A stretch of DNA of 64,000 bases from contig NZ_JAAGOY010000004.1 of assembly GCF_010500215.1 (NCBI RefSeq), positions 992,001 through 1,056,000 on the forward strand, in the 5' to 3' direction. Position numbers and translations under genes: made by a program. This document shows positions 15,263-24,054 of this stretch, piece after piece (the stretch's first letter is position 1; each line of letters starts with the position of its first letter). The notes below the pieces were generated by a model. It did not search any database. It was given only the letters and a program-made list of their open reading frames with translations, and had not been told where the DNA came from. Source of the stretch: Aliiroseovarius sp. PrR006 (GTDB lineage: Bacteria > Pseudomonadota > Alphaproteobacteria > Rhodobacterales > Rhodobacteraceae).

Positions 15263-17773
15263 CTAGCGGTCGTGGTCGGCTGGAAAAACGGGCGGTAGGG
15301 GCAATTCAGCGACAGCGGCCGCGTTCTTCGGTTCAGCAACCTCGCGCAGGACCAAAGGTCGAGTGTCGTTGGTGTCTTGCCGCACAAAATCGCGCAGTTC
15401 CAGCACCATCGCCGTTCTCGGTTCGCCCAGATACTCGGTGACATTTCCATTGCCAGCACGGATCGCGACATAGGGTTGTTCCCCCTGAATTCCGCGCCAT
15501 TGGCTGAACCCCGTGCCCGCAAAGATCCTATCGAAATCAATGTCGGGATCACTGCACACAGCCGACGAATGCACGACAACCACGAACGCGCCGTAGTCCT
15601 CGGAGGTACGCGCGATGGCGGTTCCAAAATCGGTATCGAGCAACACCTCGGGGTCCGGCAGATTGCCCCCCCAGGCGCAGGTGTCTTCGTGGGCGATTTT
15701 GACCGGGGCTGCGTCCGGGTTAAGGCCAAGCAGCGTCATCCCGCGATAGACATAGACGATATCGCCCTGCGCGCGGTTGGACACATAGCTTTCCCACGCC
15801 TCGGCACCGCCGGTCGAGCGGATGACGAAATCACCGACAAGGCCCGAGGGCGAAACAGAACGCACCTCGTCCGCATCAATCAGCAACGTGTTGTTGTAGA
15901 ACCCGCCCACAACGCTGTCGAAATAGGCTTGGTCCGGGCGCACCTGCGCGAACACGTTCTTTAGGCTGCCGAAGGGCAAGGTTACGCCATCAGCCAAAGG
16001 AAACGACGTCAGGCCCGGGCTGCCGATACTTCCAACCAGCGCACAGTACTTTGCAGGCAAGGTGGCCTTGCGTCCCTCAAAGACACTGGTCCGGGCGCAG
16101 CGATCCACCCAGACAAACCGATCACCATACCACGTATCCAACAGCTTCCACGGCAGTTTGGTACCATCGGCCAGATCGTACAGAATGTCCCGGACGCGGA
16201 GATCTTCGTTTAGCTGGAAGATGGCAGGCAGCCGCACATAGCGCGTACCCATATAGGCCTTGTCGGCCGCCTCATCGACCCGAATGCCCGCGTTAAGCTG
16301 TGGGAAAACCGCCAGTGATGACAGGAAGGTCCAATGTTCTTCCAAAAGCAGGTTCAAGTCGGCTGTCGTGCTCCGCAACGATGGGGTCGCCCCCCGAAGA
16401 TCACGCCCATATCCCATGGCATCAACATCCGCCCCCAGCAGCCCAAGGAAGGTCGGCGCAAGGTCAAAGGTCGTGCCGGGTTTGTCGATCTTGCCGGGCT
16501 CGATCCCCGCCCCGAACGCCATGACAAGGTTTGTACGATGCGCAGCCTCAAGCGTGTCCCAGACCGAGTTCGGCCGGGCCAGATGATCCGACATCACCAA
16601 TAGCACCGTGTCCTCCATCGCGGGGCTTGCAAGGACGTGCCGGATGAACTCGCCCGCCATATGGTCGGCACAGTGCACTGCGTTCAGGAAGGGGTTCTCG
16701 CCATCCCCATAGGTGATGCCTTCACAGGTGTTGGAGACCGTGCCGCCCTGCGGATGGTGGGTATCGACGGTCAGAAGAACCAACCCGAACGGAGTGTCGC
16801 GGGCGGCAAGCGCGTCGAACCGCTTCGCCCCGATGTCCAAAAGGGCGTCGTCGTAGATCCCCCAGATGGACTTGTAATAGGGATCATCCAACGCGGCATA
16901 GAGGTCGTCCGCGCCCTCGACCGTGTCAAAACCGTGGGTTTCGTAAAACGTCCCCCAGCCTGCGAACTCAAGCGACGAGCCATGCATATAGGTCATGTCA
17001 TAGCCAGCGTCACGCAGCAGATCCCCCATGCAGGTCGCGGCGGGCAGGAACTCGTCCGAGCCGGCACCAGACCCGGCCAGCGGAATGCCGCACTGGCTTG
17101 CCACCATGGCCCCGATGGTCCAACTGGCCCAAGTCGCTTGCGTCATGTCGGTAAAGCTAAGCGCCTGCTTTTCCAGCGCGCGCAGGTTCGGTGTCAGACC
17201 GGGAAAAAGGTCTTCGTCCATATAGGTGCGTTCGATCGATTCGAGATACAGCAAGACAACGTTCTTATCGGTCCCTTTGGCGTCGCGCGCTTCGATCGCA
17301 ACATATTCCGGCGGAGCCGCAATTCGGACGTCATTGCCAAGAGTGCCAATTCCGTATTTCAACGCCAGATCGCTGACGTCCAGCACCGTCGGATTCACGG
17401 CGAACGCGGCAAGCAATGCAGCCGTCCCAGCCAAGACCGGGACACGGTGGGGCGCGTCGTTTTTGCGGGCGCGAATGAAGCGAAACGCAAAATATGTCAC
17501 AACCAGCGCCGCAACCACCAACAGCGCGACAACTGCAATGATGGCGGTGAAGTCCTGAACCGTGGCGCCCTCCATCCCGGCGACAAGATGGAAGAGGACG
17601 GATTCATCGATGCCCGATCCGGTCAGGGCGTTCACGCCATAGTACGTGACGAGGAAAAGCAGCAGTACAAGAATAGCAAAGGCAAACCCAAGGGCCGCAC
17701 GGCGCGATGCGACCGCCTTTCGCAGCAGCACGAGAGCCAGCAGTATCAATGCAATGCTTATGGCCGTTGTCAT
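15263..17773 (-). CDS. Membrane sulfatase-fold transferase, OpgB/LTA-synthase-like
   Basis: 836 aa. Several N-terminal membrane helices (about 3-22, 27-52, 78-100, 113-133) precede a large periplasmic alkaline-phosphatase/sulfatase domain. The probable nucleophile threonine is in ATWASWTIGAM, with a metal-binding VMSDHLARP further on. This architecture fits phosphoglycerol or phosphoethanolamine transferases such as OpgB (periplasmic glucan modification), and the length is near that of OpgB plus a C-terminal extension of about 250 residues I do not recognise. GGAAGGGA precedes the ATG. It is monocistronic and converges on the kinase gene, 50 bp away. Substrate not determinable. Confidence 0.75.
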   Translation of the reverse strand: MTTAISIALILLALVLLRKAVASRRAALGFAFAILVLLLFLVTYYGVNALTGSGIDESVLFHLVAGMEGATVQDFTAIIAVVALLVVAALVVTYFAFRFIRARKNDAPHRVPVLAGTAALLAAFAVNPTVLDVSDLALKYGIGTLGNDVRIAAPPEYVAIEARDAKGTDKNVVLLYLESIERTYMDEDLFPGLTPNLRALEKQALSFTDMTQATWASWTIGAMVASQCGIPLAGSGAGSDEFLPAATCMGDLLRDAGYDMTYMHGSSLEFAGWGTFYETHGFDTVEGADDLYAALDDPYYKSIWGIYDDALLDIGAKRFDALAARDTPFGLVLLTVDTHHPQGGTVSNTCEGITYGDGENPFLNAVHCADHMAGEFIRHVLASPAMEDTVLLVMSDHLARPNSVWDTLEAAHRTNLVMAFGAGIEPGKIDKPGTTFDLAPTFLGLLGADVDAMGYGRDLRGATPSLRSTTADLNLLLEEHWTFLSSLAVFPQLNAGIRVDEAADKAYMGTRYVRLPAIFQLNEDLRVRDILYDLADGTKLPWKLLDTWYGDRFVWVDRCARTSVFEGRKATLPAKYCALVGSIGSPGLTSFPLADGVTLPFGSLKNVFAQVRPDQAYFDSVVGGFYNNTLLIDADEVRSVSPSGLVGDFVIRSTGGAEAWESYVSNRAQGDIVYVYRGMTLLGLNPDAAPVKIAHEDTCAWGGNLPDPEVLLDTDFGTAIARTSEDYGAFVVVVHSSAVCSDPDIDFDRIFAGTGFSQWRGIQGEQPYVAIRAGNGNVTEYLGEPRTAMVLELRDFVRQDTNDTRPLVLREVAEPKNAAAVAELPLPPVFPADHDR

Positions 17774-18099
17774 GTCAGTCCCTTCCCTTAATCAGATCCG
17801 CAAGCCTCGCATTTTCGCCATGTCAGCGCGCCTTTGCGGCATCCGAAGCTTGATCTGTGCCGGGAAATGCATGGTCAGACTGTTCGTCTCGTGCGGCTCC
17901 TGCATTCGGCGCTCCCTTAGGCGCGACCAAATGCGTTGAGTGGAAACACCAGATCTCCCTTCTGTTGACGCTACTCACTACGCCGGACCAACCACTATGA
18001 TCTTGGTCAAGTTTGGCCAAACGGTTTACCGGCAGCCAAATCGAAGATTTCCGAAATCTTTGGTTCGAGATCAACCGCGCGGCGACCTCTCATCGGGCA
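17774..18099. other. Intergenic gap with no supported gene
   Basis: This 326-bp stretch separates the start of the OpgB-like gene from the 3' end of the gntR-type gene. It must hold the promoter of the OpgB-like gene, but I could not pick a convincing -35/-10 pair. A possible 83-residue frame (17823-18074, minus) has no ribosome binding site and no recognisable sequence, so I do not call it. Confidence 0.6.
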
Positions 18100-18774
18100 T
18101 CAGCGCTTCATACGGCTATAGCTCATCGAGATATGTGCCCGCTGAATCAGTGCGGCAGCCTGAAGGTCGCCCAGTTCAATCGCTGCGGTCACTTCGTCGA
18201 CCTCACGCGCGAACACACGAATTTCTTCGTTAAGATCAATGATCGACGCGAAGAAGGATTTCAGCCAGATCCGAGTGGTTTGAATATAAAGCCTCTCGGA
18301 AATCTCGCGCAGAGGCGCGTTGTTGGACAGCTCCAGCCGCGCAAGGAAAAAGTCCATATTAAGCTGTGCAAAGGCGCGCGGTTCTGGGTTTTGCACAAGT
18401 GCCTTGGCGCGATGCGACAGATCAGAAAGACGCGCGGAAAGTGCGTCATCCGGCAGCTGAGGGCACAGTTTCCCCACCAGTTCCGCAAGCTCCATACGCA
18501 GTTGATATGTCTGCGCCAGCTCTTCAATATTCACATCGGTCACGAAGGTTCCAACACCATGCGCCGAATGCACCAGTCCCTCATCTTCAAGCCGCGCCAG
18601 AACCCGTCTAAGGGGAGTGCGTGACACGCCAAATTCTTCCGCCAGCTCTGTCTCGGAAAGCCGCATACCGGGGGCGTAATCCAGCAGACAAATCCGGTTG
18701 CGAAGTTCGAGATGCAGGATTTCGAAACGATCGCGTGCTTTGAAGTCGCTGTTTTCAAAAATGGCTGAGCTCAC
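18100..18774 (-). CDS. GntR-family (FCD-type) regulator of ectoine catabolism (inferred)
   Basis: 224 aa. The N-terminal winged helix-turn-helix includes MRLSETELAEEFGVSRTPLR and EDEGLVHSAHGVGTFV, followed by an all-helical FCD effector domain. I chose the GTG at 18774 (VSSAIFENSD) because AAGGA lies 8 nt upstream; the open frame extends to 18867 without family sequence. It is 105 bp downstream of the deacetylase gene and probably in the same transcript. Ectoine clusters in related bacteria usually carry EnuR, a MocR-type GntR with an aminotransferase-like domain; this protein lacks that domain. The TTGT-N2-ACAA sites at 21252 and 21390 suit it. Confidence 0.82.
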   Translation of the reverse strand: MSSAIFENSDFKARDRFEILHLELRNRICLLDYAPGMRLSETELAEEFGVSRTPLRRVLARLEDEGLVHSAHGVGTFVTDVNIEELAQTYQLRMELAELVGKLCPQLPDDALSARLSDLSHRAKALVQNPEPRAFAQLNMDFFLARLELSNNAPLREISERLYIQTTRIWLKSFFASIIDLNEEIRVFAREVDEVTAAIELGDLQAAALIQRAHISMSYSRMKR

Positions 18775-18879
18775 GGGGACGATCCTTCGATGGATGAACA
18801 GTTTACGCCCTGCTGGGGCAGAGTAAACCCCAGCGCGCAGTGGTCCAAAGCAGCGGAAACGGCCCACATCACGATCATA

Positions 18880-20037
18880 TCAAACCAGCTTGGACGAGAG
18901 ACGCGCAAGCATGTCCAAACATTGCTCCATCTGATCGATCGAGACATATTCATCCGGCTTGTGCGCCTGATTAATCGAGCCGGGCCCGCAGACGACAACC
19001 GACATGCCGAGCCCCTGAAAAATACCGGCCTCGGTCCCGAAGGGCACGACGTCCGCCCCATTGGCGCCCGTCAGCTCCATCACCAGATCCCGCGCTTCGT
19101 TCTCGGCCATGGGTTCCAGCCCGTCCACCTCGCCAATCACTTCCGTCTCAATCCCGGCCTCGGGATGCACGGCCTGCATTGCCGGGATGAGCGTATGCGC
19201 ACAAAACTGGTGCAACGCGTCCTTCACATAGTCGGCATCTGACTGCTGAACCGGGCGCATTTCCCATTCAATCCGGGCTTTTCCGGGGATCACATTGTGG
19301 GCCACTCCCCCGATCAGCGCGCCGGTATTGATGGTGGTCCAGGGCGGTTCGAAGCGACTTCCCTGTGGTGCGCGGCTCTGTAGATCTGCCTTCATCTCCA
19401 ACAATTTCGAAACATAACGCACCGCATATTCCACTGCATTCACACCGCGATCGGGGCCGGACCCATGCCCTTCAAGCCCCGTGAAGTGCGTCGTGTATTC
19501 ATAGCACCCCTTGTGCCCCTCGATGATCCGCATCGAGGTGGGTTCGCCTATGATCGCAACTGCGGGTTTGATGCCCTTTTCACGCAAAGTGTCTGCCAGC
19601 GCACGCGCGCCGAAACAGCCGACTTCCTCGTCATAGGTGAAAGCAAAATGTACCGGGCGGCGCAAGTCCAGCGCCGCATAGCGCGGTGCCATGGCGACGG
19701 CTGCAGCAATGAACCCTTTCATGTCGCAGGTCCCACGCCCGAACCATTTGCCCTCGCGTTCGTCCATCACAAACGGATCCGAGGTCCAGTCCTGATCGGT
19801 CACCGGCACCACGTCGGAATGCCCCGACAACACGATACCCCCATCGCGTTTCGGTCCTAATGTGGCGAACAGATTGGCCTTGGTCCCGGTTTCGTCATGC
19901 CAGATTTCAACCTCGGCCCCACAGTCCGACAAACGCTCGGCAAGATGCAGGATCATATCCAGATTGCTGTCCGAGGATACCGTGGGGAAGCCGATCAACT
20001 CCCCCAAAAGGGTCTTTGTATCTGTAAGAGCGCTCAC
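18880..20037 (-). CDS. ArgE-type M20 deacetylase, probable N-acetyl-diaminobutyrate deacetylase
   Basis: 385 aa, M20 metallopeptidase, acetylornithine deacetylase subfamily. Zinc ligand motifs are clear: SGHSDVVPV, GRGTCDMKG, TYDEEVGC (catalytic Glu) and GPGSINQAHKPDEYV. A dimerisation domain lies in the middle. The start is a GTG at 20037 with GAAGGA upstream, 2 bp after the eutD stop. In canonical ectoine degradation the N-acetyl-L-2,4-diaminobutyrate made by EutD is deacetylated by EutE/DoeB of the aspartoacylase family. No such gene is here, so this enzyme probably does that step on a substrate one carbon shorter than acetylornithine. An ordinary ArgE is the alternative. Confidence 0.82.
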   Translation of the reverse strand: MSALTDTKTLLGELIGFPTVSSDSNLDMILHLAERLSDCGAEVEIWHDETGTKANLFATLGPKRDGGIVLSGHSDVVPVTDQDWTSDPFVMDEREGKWFGRGTCDMKGFIAAAVAMAPRYAALDLRRPVHFAFTYDEEVGCFGARALADTLREKGIKPAVAIIGEPTSMRIIEGHKGCYEYTTHFTGLEGHGSGPDRGVNAVEYAVRYVSKLLEMKADLQSRAPQGSRFEPPWTTINTGALIGGVAHNVIPGKARIEWEMRPVQQSDADYVKDALHQFCAHTLIPAMQAVHPEAGIETEVIGEVDGLEPMAENEARDLVMELTGANGADVVPFGTEAGIFQGLGMSVVVCGPGSINQAHKPDEYVSIDQMEQCLDMLARLSSKLV

Positions 20038-20039
20038 GA

Positions 20040-21224
20040 TCAGTCCTTCACGAAGAGCTTTCGCTCCATATTGCACAAGGCCTCGGCAGGTCCGTTTTCG
20101 GTGATCAGAATGGTTTCGGTGGTCTCAAGTCCCCAGCTGTCCATCCAGAGCGCCGGCATGAAGTGGAACACCATGCCCGGTTCCAGAACGGTGTCATCCT
20201 CGGTTCGGATCGAGGCCGTACGCTCGCCCCAATCCGGCGGATAGCTCAGCCCAATGGGATAGCCCATGCGCCCTTCCCGCTTGATGCCATGTTTTGCCAG
20301 AACATCCATGAATGCATTGGCAATGTCACAGGTCCGGTTGCCGGCGCGGGCGGCCTCTAGCCCGGCGGCGATCCCTTTAATCTGCGCCTGCTCGGCTGCC
20401 AGCATTTCGGGCGGTGGGCTGCCAAGATAGACCGTCCGGCACAGTGGCGCGTGATAGCGCCTGTAGCAGCCCGACAGTTCGAAGAATGTGGCCTCTCCTG
20501 CCTTCATAGGAGCGCCATTCCAAGTCAGGTGAGCGGCAGTTGCATCCAGACCCGAGGGTGTCAGCGGGACGATGGCGGGATAGTCGCCCCAATCGTCATC
20601 GACCCCTGTGATTCCGGCGTGGAAAATGTCAGCCACCAGATCGTTCTTGCGCACGCCGGGCGCAGCACGGTCGATCGCTGTCTGGATGACCTTTTCAGAA
20701 ATACGCGCGGCCTTGCGGATGAATCCGATCTCTTCGTCGGACTTCACCAGCCGCTGCCAGTTCACCAAGGCAGTTGCGTCCTGCAGGCTGGCGTTTGGCA
20801 ACTCTTCGACCAGCACAGCGTGCGCTTTGGCCGAATAATAGTAATTCTCCATCTCGACGCCGATGCGGGCGGCCTCTAATCCCAGCGCGCGGATATGTCC
20901 GGCCAGATCCTGCATCGGGTGGCGCACGGTGGATTGCACATAGTTGTCAGCATATCCGTGGATATTGTCGTCAGACATCCAGCACGTCCGTCGCCCGCCC
21001 AAGGCATCCATAAACCGACCCCACCAGATGGGCTCTCCTTCCAGCCCCAGAAGCACCCCCTGATGGACATAGAAGGACCAGCCGTCATAGCCGGTCAACC
21101 AAGCCTGGTTCGATGGATCGGTGACAAACAGCAGGTCCAGCCCTGCTTTTTCCATCGCCTTTCGGGTCTTGGAAATTCGACGATCATATTCAGCCTGACT
21201 GAACGGAGCATGTTCGATGGGCAT
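20040..21224 (-). CDS. eutD: Ectoine hydrolase
   Basis: 394 aa, M24 (creatinase/Xaa-Pro peptidase) fold. It matches the DoeA/EutD family along its length as I recall it: FVTDPSNQAWLTGYDGWSFY, RIGVEMENYYYSAKAH, YPIGLSYPPDWGERT and the C-terminal KLFVKD. It opens the ectoine ring to N-acetyl-L-2,4-diaminobutyrate. GAGGTTGCG precedes the ATG. It is the first gene of the minus-strand half of the cluster and shares its promoter region with eutB. The fit to the hydrolase family rather than to a general aminopeptidase is strong. Confidence 0.93.
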   Translation of the reverse strand: MPIEHAPFSQAEYDRRISKTRKAMEKAGLDLLFVTDPSNQAWLTGYDGWSFYVHQGVLLGLEGEPIWWGRFMDALGGRRTCWMSDDNIHGYADNYVQSTVRHPMQDLAGHIRALGLEAARIGVEMENYYYSAKAHAVLVEELPNASLQDATALVNWQRLVKSDEEIGFIRKAARISEKVIQTAIDRAAPGVRKNDLVADIFHAGITGVDDDWGDYPAIVPLTPSGLDATAAHLTWNGAPMKAGEATFFELSGCYRRYHAPLCRTVYLGSPPPEMLAAEQAQIKGIAAGLEAARAGNRTCDIANAFMDVLAKHGIKREGRMGYPIGLSYPPDWGERTASIRTEDDTVLEPGMVFHFMPALWMDSWGLETTETILITENGPAEALCNMERKLFVKD

Positions 21225-21250
21225 CGCAACCTCATGATTAAGTACGGATC

Positions 21251-21262
21251 GTTGTGCACAAC
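21251..21262. promoter_or_regulatory. GntR-type operator, site 1
   Basis: A perfect 12-bp palindrome, GTTGTGCACAAC, of the TTGT-N2-ACAA form used by FCD-type GntR regulators. It lies 27 bp upstream of the eutD start in the divergent promoter region 21225-21488. The regulator at 18100 is the obvious candidate ligand. Confidence 0.6.
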
Positions 21263-21332
21263 TTGAACCGCACTGCGAAGCGGTCTGTGCCTTCCACCAA
21301 GCTAAACGCGAGCATAAGGGGGATTATCGCAC

Positions 21333-21358
21333 AAAAACGGCACCCATATGTCGTTTTT
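21333..21358. repeat. AAAAACG-N12-CGTTTTT inverted repeat in the ectoine promoter region
   Basis: AAAAACG (21333-21339) and CGTTTTT (21352-21358) form a 7-bp perfect inverted repeat midway between eutD and eutB. Its role is unknown; it could be a second operator or a small hairpin at the end of one leader. Confidence 0.35.
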
Positions 21359-21389
21359 CCTGATTGACCAAAACAAACCCGTCATGATG

Positions 21390-21399
21390 TTGTACACAA
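21390..21399. promoter_or_regulatory. GntR-type operator, site 2
   Basis: TTGTACACAA has the same TTGT-N2-ACAA half-sites as site 1, about 90 bp before the eutB start. A TTGACC at 21364-21369 could be the -35 of the eutB promoter, which would place this site over the -10 region; the -10 itself is poor. Confidence 0.5.
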
Positions 21400-21488
21400 A
21401 TAGCAGCAACCGGTGCACTTCGCATTTAATTATAGCACCGTCGGGGCTACGAATACGCCGCGACAGACAAGGAAAGCGATGACCTCGG

Positions 21489-22505
21489 ATGACTGAAATG
21501 GCTCTCGAACTTCACCACATACTTGAGGCGCGGCATCGGATTCGCGGTGTCGCAGACAACACGCCCCTGATCCCGTCCCCGTTCATGTCGAATGTGGCTG
21601 GCCATGACTTTCTAATGAAGATGGAGACCATGCAGCCAGTTGGGGCGTTCAAGCTGCGTGGCGCAATGTCGGCGGTGATGGCGCTGCCGGACGATGTGCG
21701 CGGCGTGACCTGTTGCTCAACCGGAAATCACGGGCGCGGTGTGAGTTTTGCCGCCAACCGGCGCGGGATGCGGGCGGTGATCTGCATGTCGGAACTTGTG
21801 CCACAGGCCAAAATCGACGGGATCAAGGCGCTGGGTGCGGATGTTCGCATCATCGGCACCACGCAGGACGAGGCGATGCAGGAAAGCCAACGCCTGTGCG
21901 ATGCTGAAGGGCTGGTCGAGATCTCGCCCTTCGACGACCTTCATGTGATCAGTGGTCAGGGCACGATTGGGCTTGAAATGCTCGAGGCACGGCCAGATCT
22001 GGATATGCTCCTTGTGCCGCTGTCGGGCGGCGGCCTTGCAGCTGGCATTGCCACGGCAGCCAAGGCAATCAATCCGCAAATCACGGTGATCGGTATCACC
22101 ATGGATCGCGGCGCGGCCATGCATGCGTCGATCCACGCGGGCGAACCGGTCGAGGTGCCGGAATTCGCCTCGCTTGCGGACAGCCTGGGCGGGGGTATCG
22201 GATTGGGAAACCAGCTGTCGTATCCCATCTGCCGCGATCTTCTGGATGACACCATTCTGGTAACCGAAAGCGAAATCCTGCACGCCATGCAGGTGATGTT
22301 CTACGAGGATCGCATCGTGGCCGAAGGGGCATCGGTCGTCGGACAGGCCGCGATGCTGGCGGGAAAACTGCCCACACCAAACGGCCCTGTCGGTACGGTG
22401 ATTACGGGGCGCAATCTGGACATGCCAACATTCGCGAAACTCATGACAGGGCAAGACGTGATGATCGGGGACCTTGAAGTGGAGGGAAAAACCTATGGCG
22501 CATGA
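21489..22505 (+). CDS. eutB: Hydroxyectoine utilisation dehydratase EutB
   Basis: 338 aa, serine/threonine dehydratase-like PLP enzyme. The PLP lysine is K55 in GAFKLRGA; CCSTGNHGRGV and the phosphate loop LSGGGLAAG are present. In the proposed hydroxyectoine branch it dehydrates 3-hydroxyaspartate to iminosuccinate for EutC. It is the first plus-strand gene of the cluster, and eutC begins 11 bp before its end. AAGGAAAG lies about 12 nt upstream, rather far; a second ATG at 21498 is possible. It is the counterpart of bhcB in this same window. Confidence 0.88.
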   Translation: MTEMALELHHILEARHRIRGVADNTPLIPSPFMSNVAGHDFLMKMETMQPVGAFKLRGAMSAVMALPDDVRGVTCCSTGNHGRGVSFAANRRGMRAVICMSELVPQAKIDGIKALGADVRIIGTTQDEAMQESQRLCDAEGLVEISPFDDLHVISGQGTIGLEMLEARPDLDMLLVPLSGGGLAAGIATAAKAINPQITVIGITMDRGAAMHASIHAGEPVEVPEFASLADSLGGGIGLGNQLSYPICRDLLDDTILVTESEILHAMQVMFYEDRIVAEGASVVGQAAMLAGKLPTPNGPVGTVITGRNLDMPTFAKLMTGQDVMIGDLEVEGKTYGA

Positions 22506-23481
22506 CATTCAGATCGTCACCGAAGCGGAACTAAGGCGGGCTGTAGGGCTCGACCTGACCGCCGTTGACGTGGTGGAACAGGCCTTCACGGCGTTGGCCT
22601 CGGGCAAGGTTGTGATGCCGCCGATCCTGTCAATGGACCTACACGAGGCGAATGGCGAGGTGGACGTGAAAACCGCCTATATTCAGGGTTTTGACGGGTT
22701 CGCGATCAAGGTTAGCCCCGGTTTTTTTGACAACCCGAAATTAGGCCTGCCCAGCCTGAATGGGCTGATGATCCTGTTCTCGGCCAAGACCGGGTTGGTG
22801 GAATCTCTCTTTCTGGACAATGGCTACCTGACCGATCTGCGCACTGCCGCTGCAGGCGCTGTTGCTGCGCGTCACTTGGCGCCACGGATGGTGGACACCG
22901 CAGGCGTGATTGGGACCGGTGCGCAAGCACGTCTGCAAATGATCGCCGCGCATCTCGTGCGCCCGTTCAAGCGGGTTCTGGTGCATGGCCGCGCCCCGGA
23001 CAAGGCCGCCGCCTGCGCTGCCGATCTGGCCAAGGCGCTGGGGGTCGAGGCCAAGGTGGTGACGGATCCGGCAGAGCTGGTCGCCCGGTCGCAGCTTGTG
23101 GTCACCGCCACCCCCGCGCGCGAACCAGTATTGCGGGCCGAGTGGCTGCATCCGGGCCTGCACATCACGGCTATGGGCTCGGACCAGACCGGGAAAAACG
23201 AGATCGATCCCGCTGCGTTGATCGTGGCGGACGCGTATATCTGCGACAGCGTCAGCCAATGCGCGGTCTCGGGCGAGCTTGAAGCAGCCAAGACGGCCGG
23301 CCTTTGGGACAAAGGCACGCCAGCCGAGCTGGGCGAGGTGATCACCGGGGCCAAACCCGGCCGTACGTCTTTTGACGCGATCACCATCTGCGACCTCACC
23401 GGTACCGGTGCGCAGGATACTGCCATCGCCACCCATGTCCGCAAACATTTCGGCTCTGCCGGAACTGTCATTCAGGCGTGA
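22495..23481 (+). CDS. eutC: Ectoine utilisation protein EutC, cyclodeaminase/imine-reductase family
   Basis: 328 aa, ornithine cyclodeaminase/mu-crystallin family. Rossmann loop GVIGTGAQARLQM is near residue 135, with GRTSFDAITICDLTGTGAQD at the C-terminus. The likely reaction is iminosuccinate to L-aspartate, finishing what EutB starts. I chose the ATG at 22495 (MAHDIQ) with GGAGGG upstream, overlapping eutB by 11 bp. Functionally parallel to bhcD. The family also includes true ornithine cyclodeaminases, but the eutB-eutC pair beside ectoine hydrolase settles the call. Confidence 0.88.
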   Translation: MAHDIQIVTEAELRRAVGLDLTAVDVVEQAFTALASGKVVMPPILSMDLHEANGEVDVKTAYIQGFDGFAIKVSPGFFDNPKLGLPSLNGLMILFSAKTGLVESLFLDNGYLTDLRTAAAGAVAARHLAPRMVDTAGVIGTGAQARLQMIAAHLVRPFKRVLVHGRAPDKAAACAADLAKALGVEAKVVTDPAELVARSQLVVTATPAREPVLRAEWLHPGLHITAMGSDQTGKNEIDPAALIVADAYICDSVSQCAVSGELEAAKTAGLWDKGTPAELGEVITGAKPGRTSFDAITICDLTGTGAQDTAIATHVRKHFGSAGTVIQA

Positions 23482-23485
23482 CCAG

Positions 23486-23974
23486 ATGATGCTAGACAAA
23501 CGCGACATCCAGATCCTGTCAGTTCTCACCCAAGAGGGACGGATCACCAAGGCTGCGCTGGCCGACAGGATCGCCCTGTCGCCTACGCCTTGTTGGGAGC
23601 GTCTGAAAAAGCTGGAAAACGCAGGCCTGATCGAAGGGTATGGCGCCCGCATCAATCTGAAGAAACTTGCGCCGCATGTGACGGTGTTCGTGGCGGCCGA
23701 GATCACCGATCACACCGCCGCCAGCTTCCGCGCCTTCGAAGCCGCAATGAGCCGTTATGACGAGGTCGTGGCCTGCTGGGCGCTTGGCGGCGGGTTCGAC
23801 TATCTGTTGCAAATCGTCACCCGCGACATCGATTCCTATCAACGCCTGATCGACGAAATGCTGGACGCACGCATCGGCCTGTCCCGTTATTTCACCTATA
23901 TCGTGACCAAACCGGTAAAGGGGCCAGCAGGCGTGCCCTTCGACATACTGCTTGGCGACATGCGAGACAGTTGA
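23486..23974 (+). CDS. asnC: Lrp/AsnC-family regulator of the ectoine cluster
   Basis: 162 aa. The N-terminal helix-turn-helix (LDKRDIQILSVLTQEGRITK, then ADRIALSPTPCWERLKKLE) is followed by an Lrp ligand-binding (RAM) domain from about residue 65. I chose the ATG at 23486, 4 bp after the eutC stop; the frame is open to 23372 but that part is antisense-like sequence within eutC. The same gene position is known in Ruegeria-type ectoine clusters (asnC between eut genes and ssd). It probably acts together with the GntR-type protein as a second, amino-acid-responsive layer. Confidence 0.88.
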   Translation: MMLDKRDIQILSVLTQEGRITKAALADRIALSPTPCWERLKKLENAGLIEGYGARINLKKLAPHVTVFVAAEITDHTAASFRAFEAAMSRYDEVVACWALGGGFDYLLQIVTRDIDSYQRLIDEMLDARIGLSRYFTYIVTKPVKGPAGVPFDILLGDMRDS

Positions 23975-24054
23975 ATCGTCTGGAACACCCCTCTAATTTG
24001 GACTCTTCTTCTTATCAGATCCGGCAAAATCCTCTGCAACAAGAGGAGGGCACA

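Noticed and set aside
17823-18074. Possible 83-residue gene in the gap before the GntR gene
   Set aside because: No ribosome binding site, no family resemblance, and composition like non-coding DNA.
18100-18774. EnuR, the usual ectoine regulator
   Set aside because: EnuR is a MocR-type protein with an aminotransferase-like domain of about 350 residues; this protein has only a short helical FCD domain.
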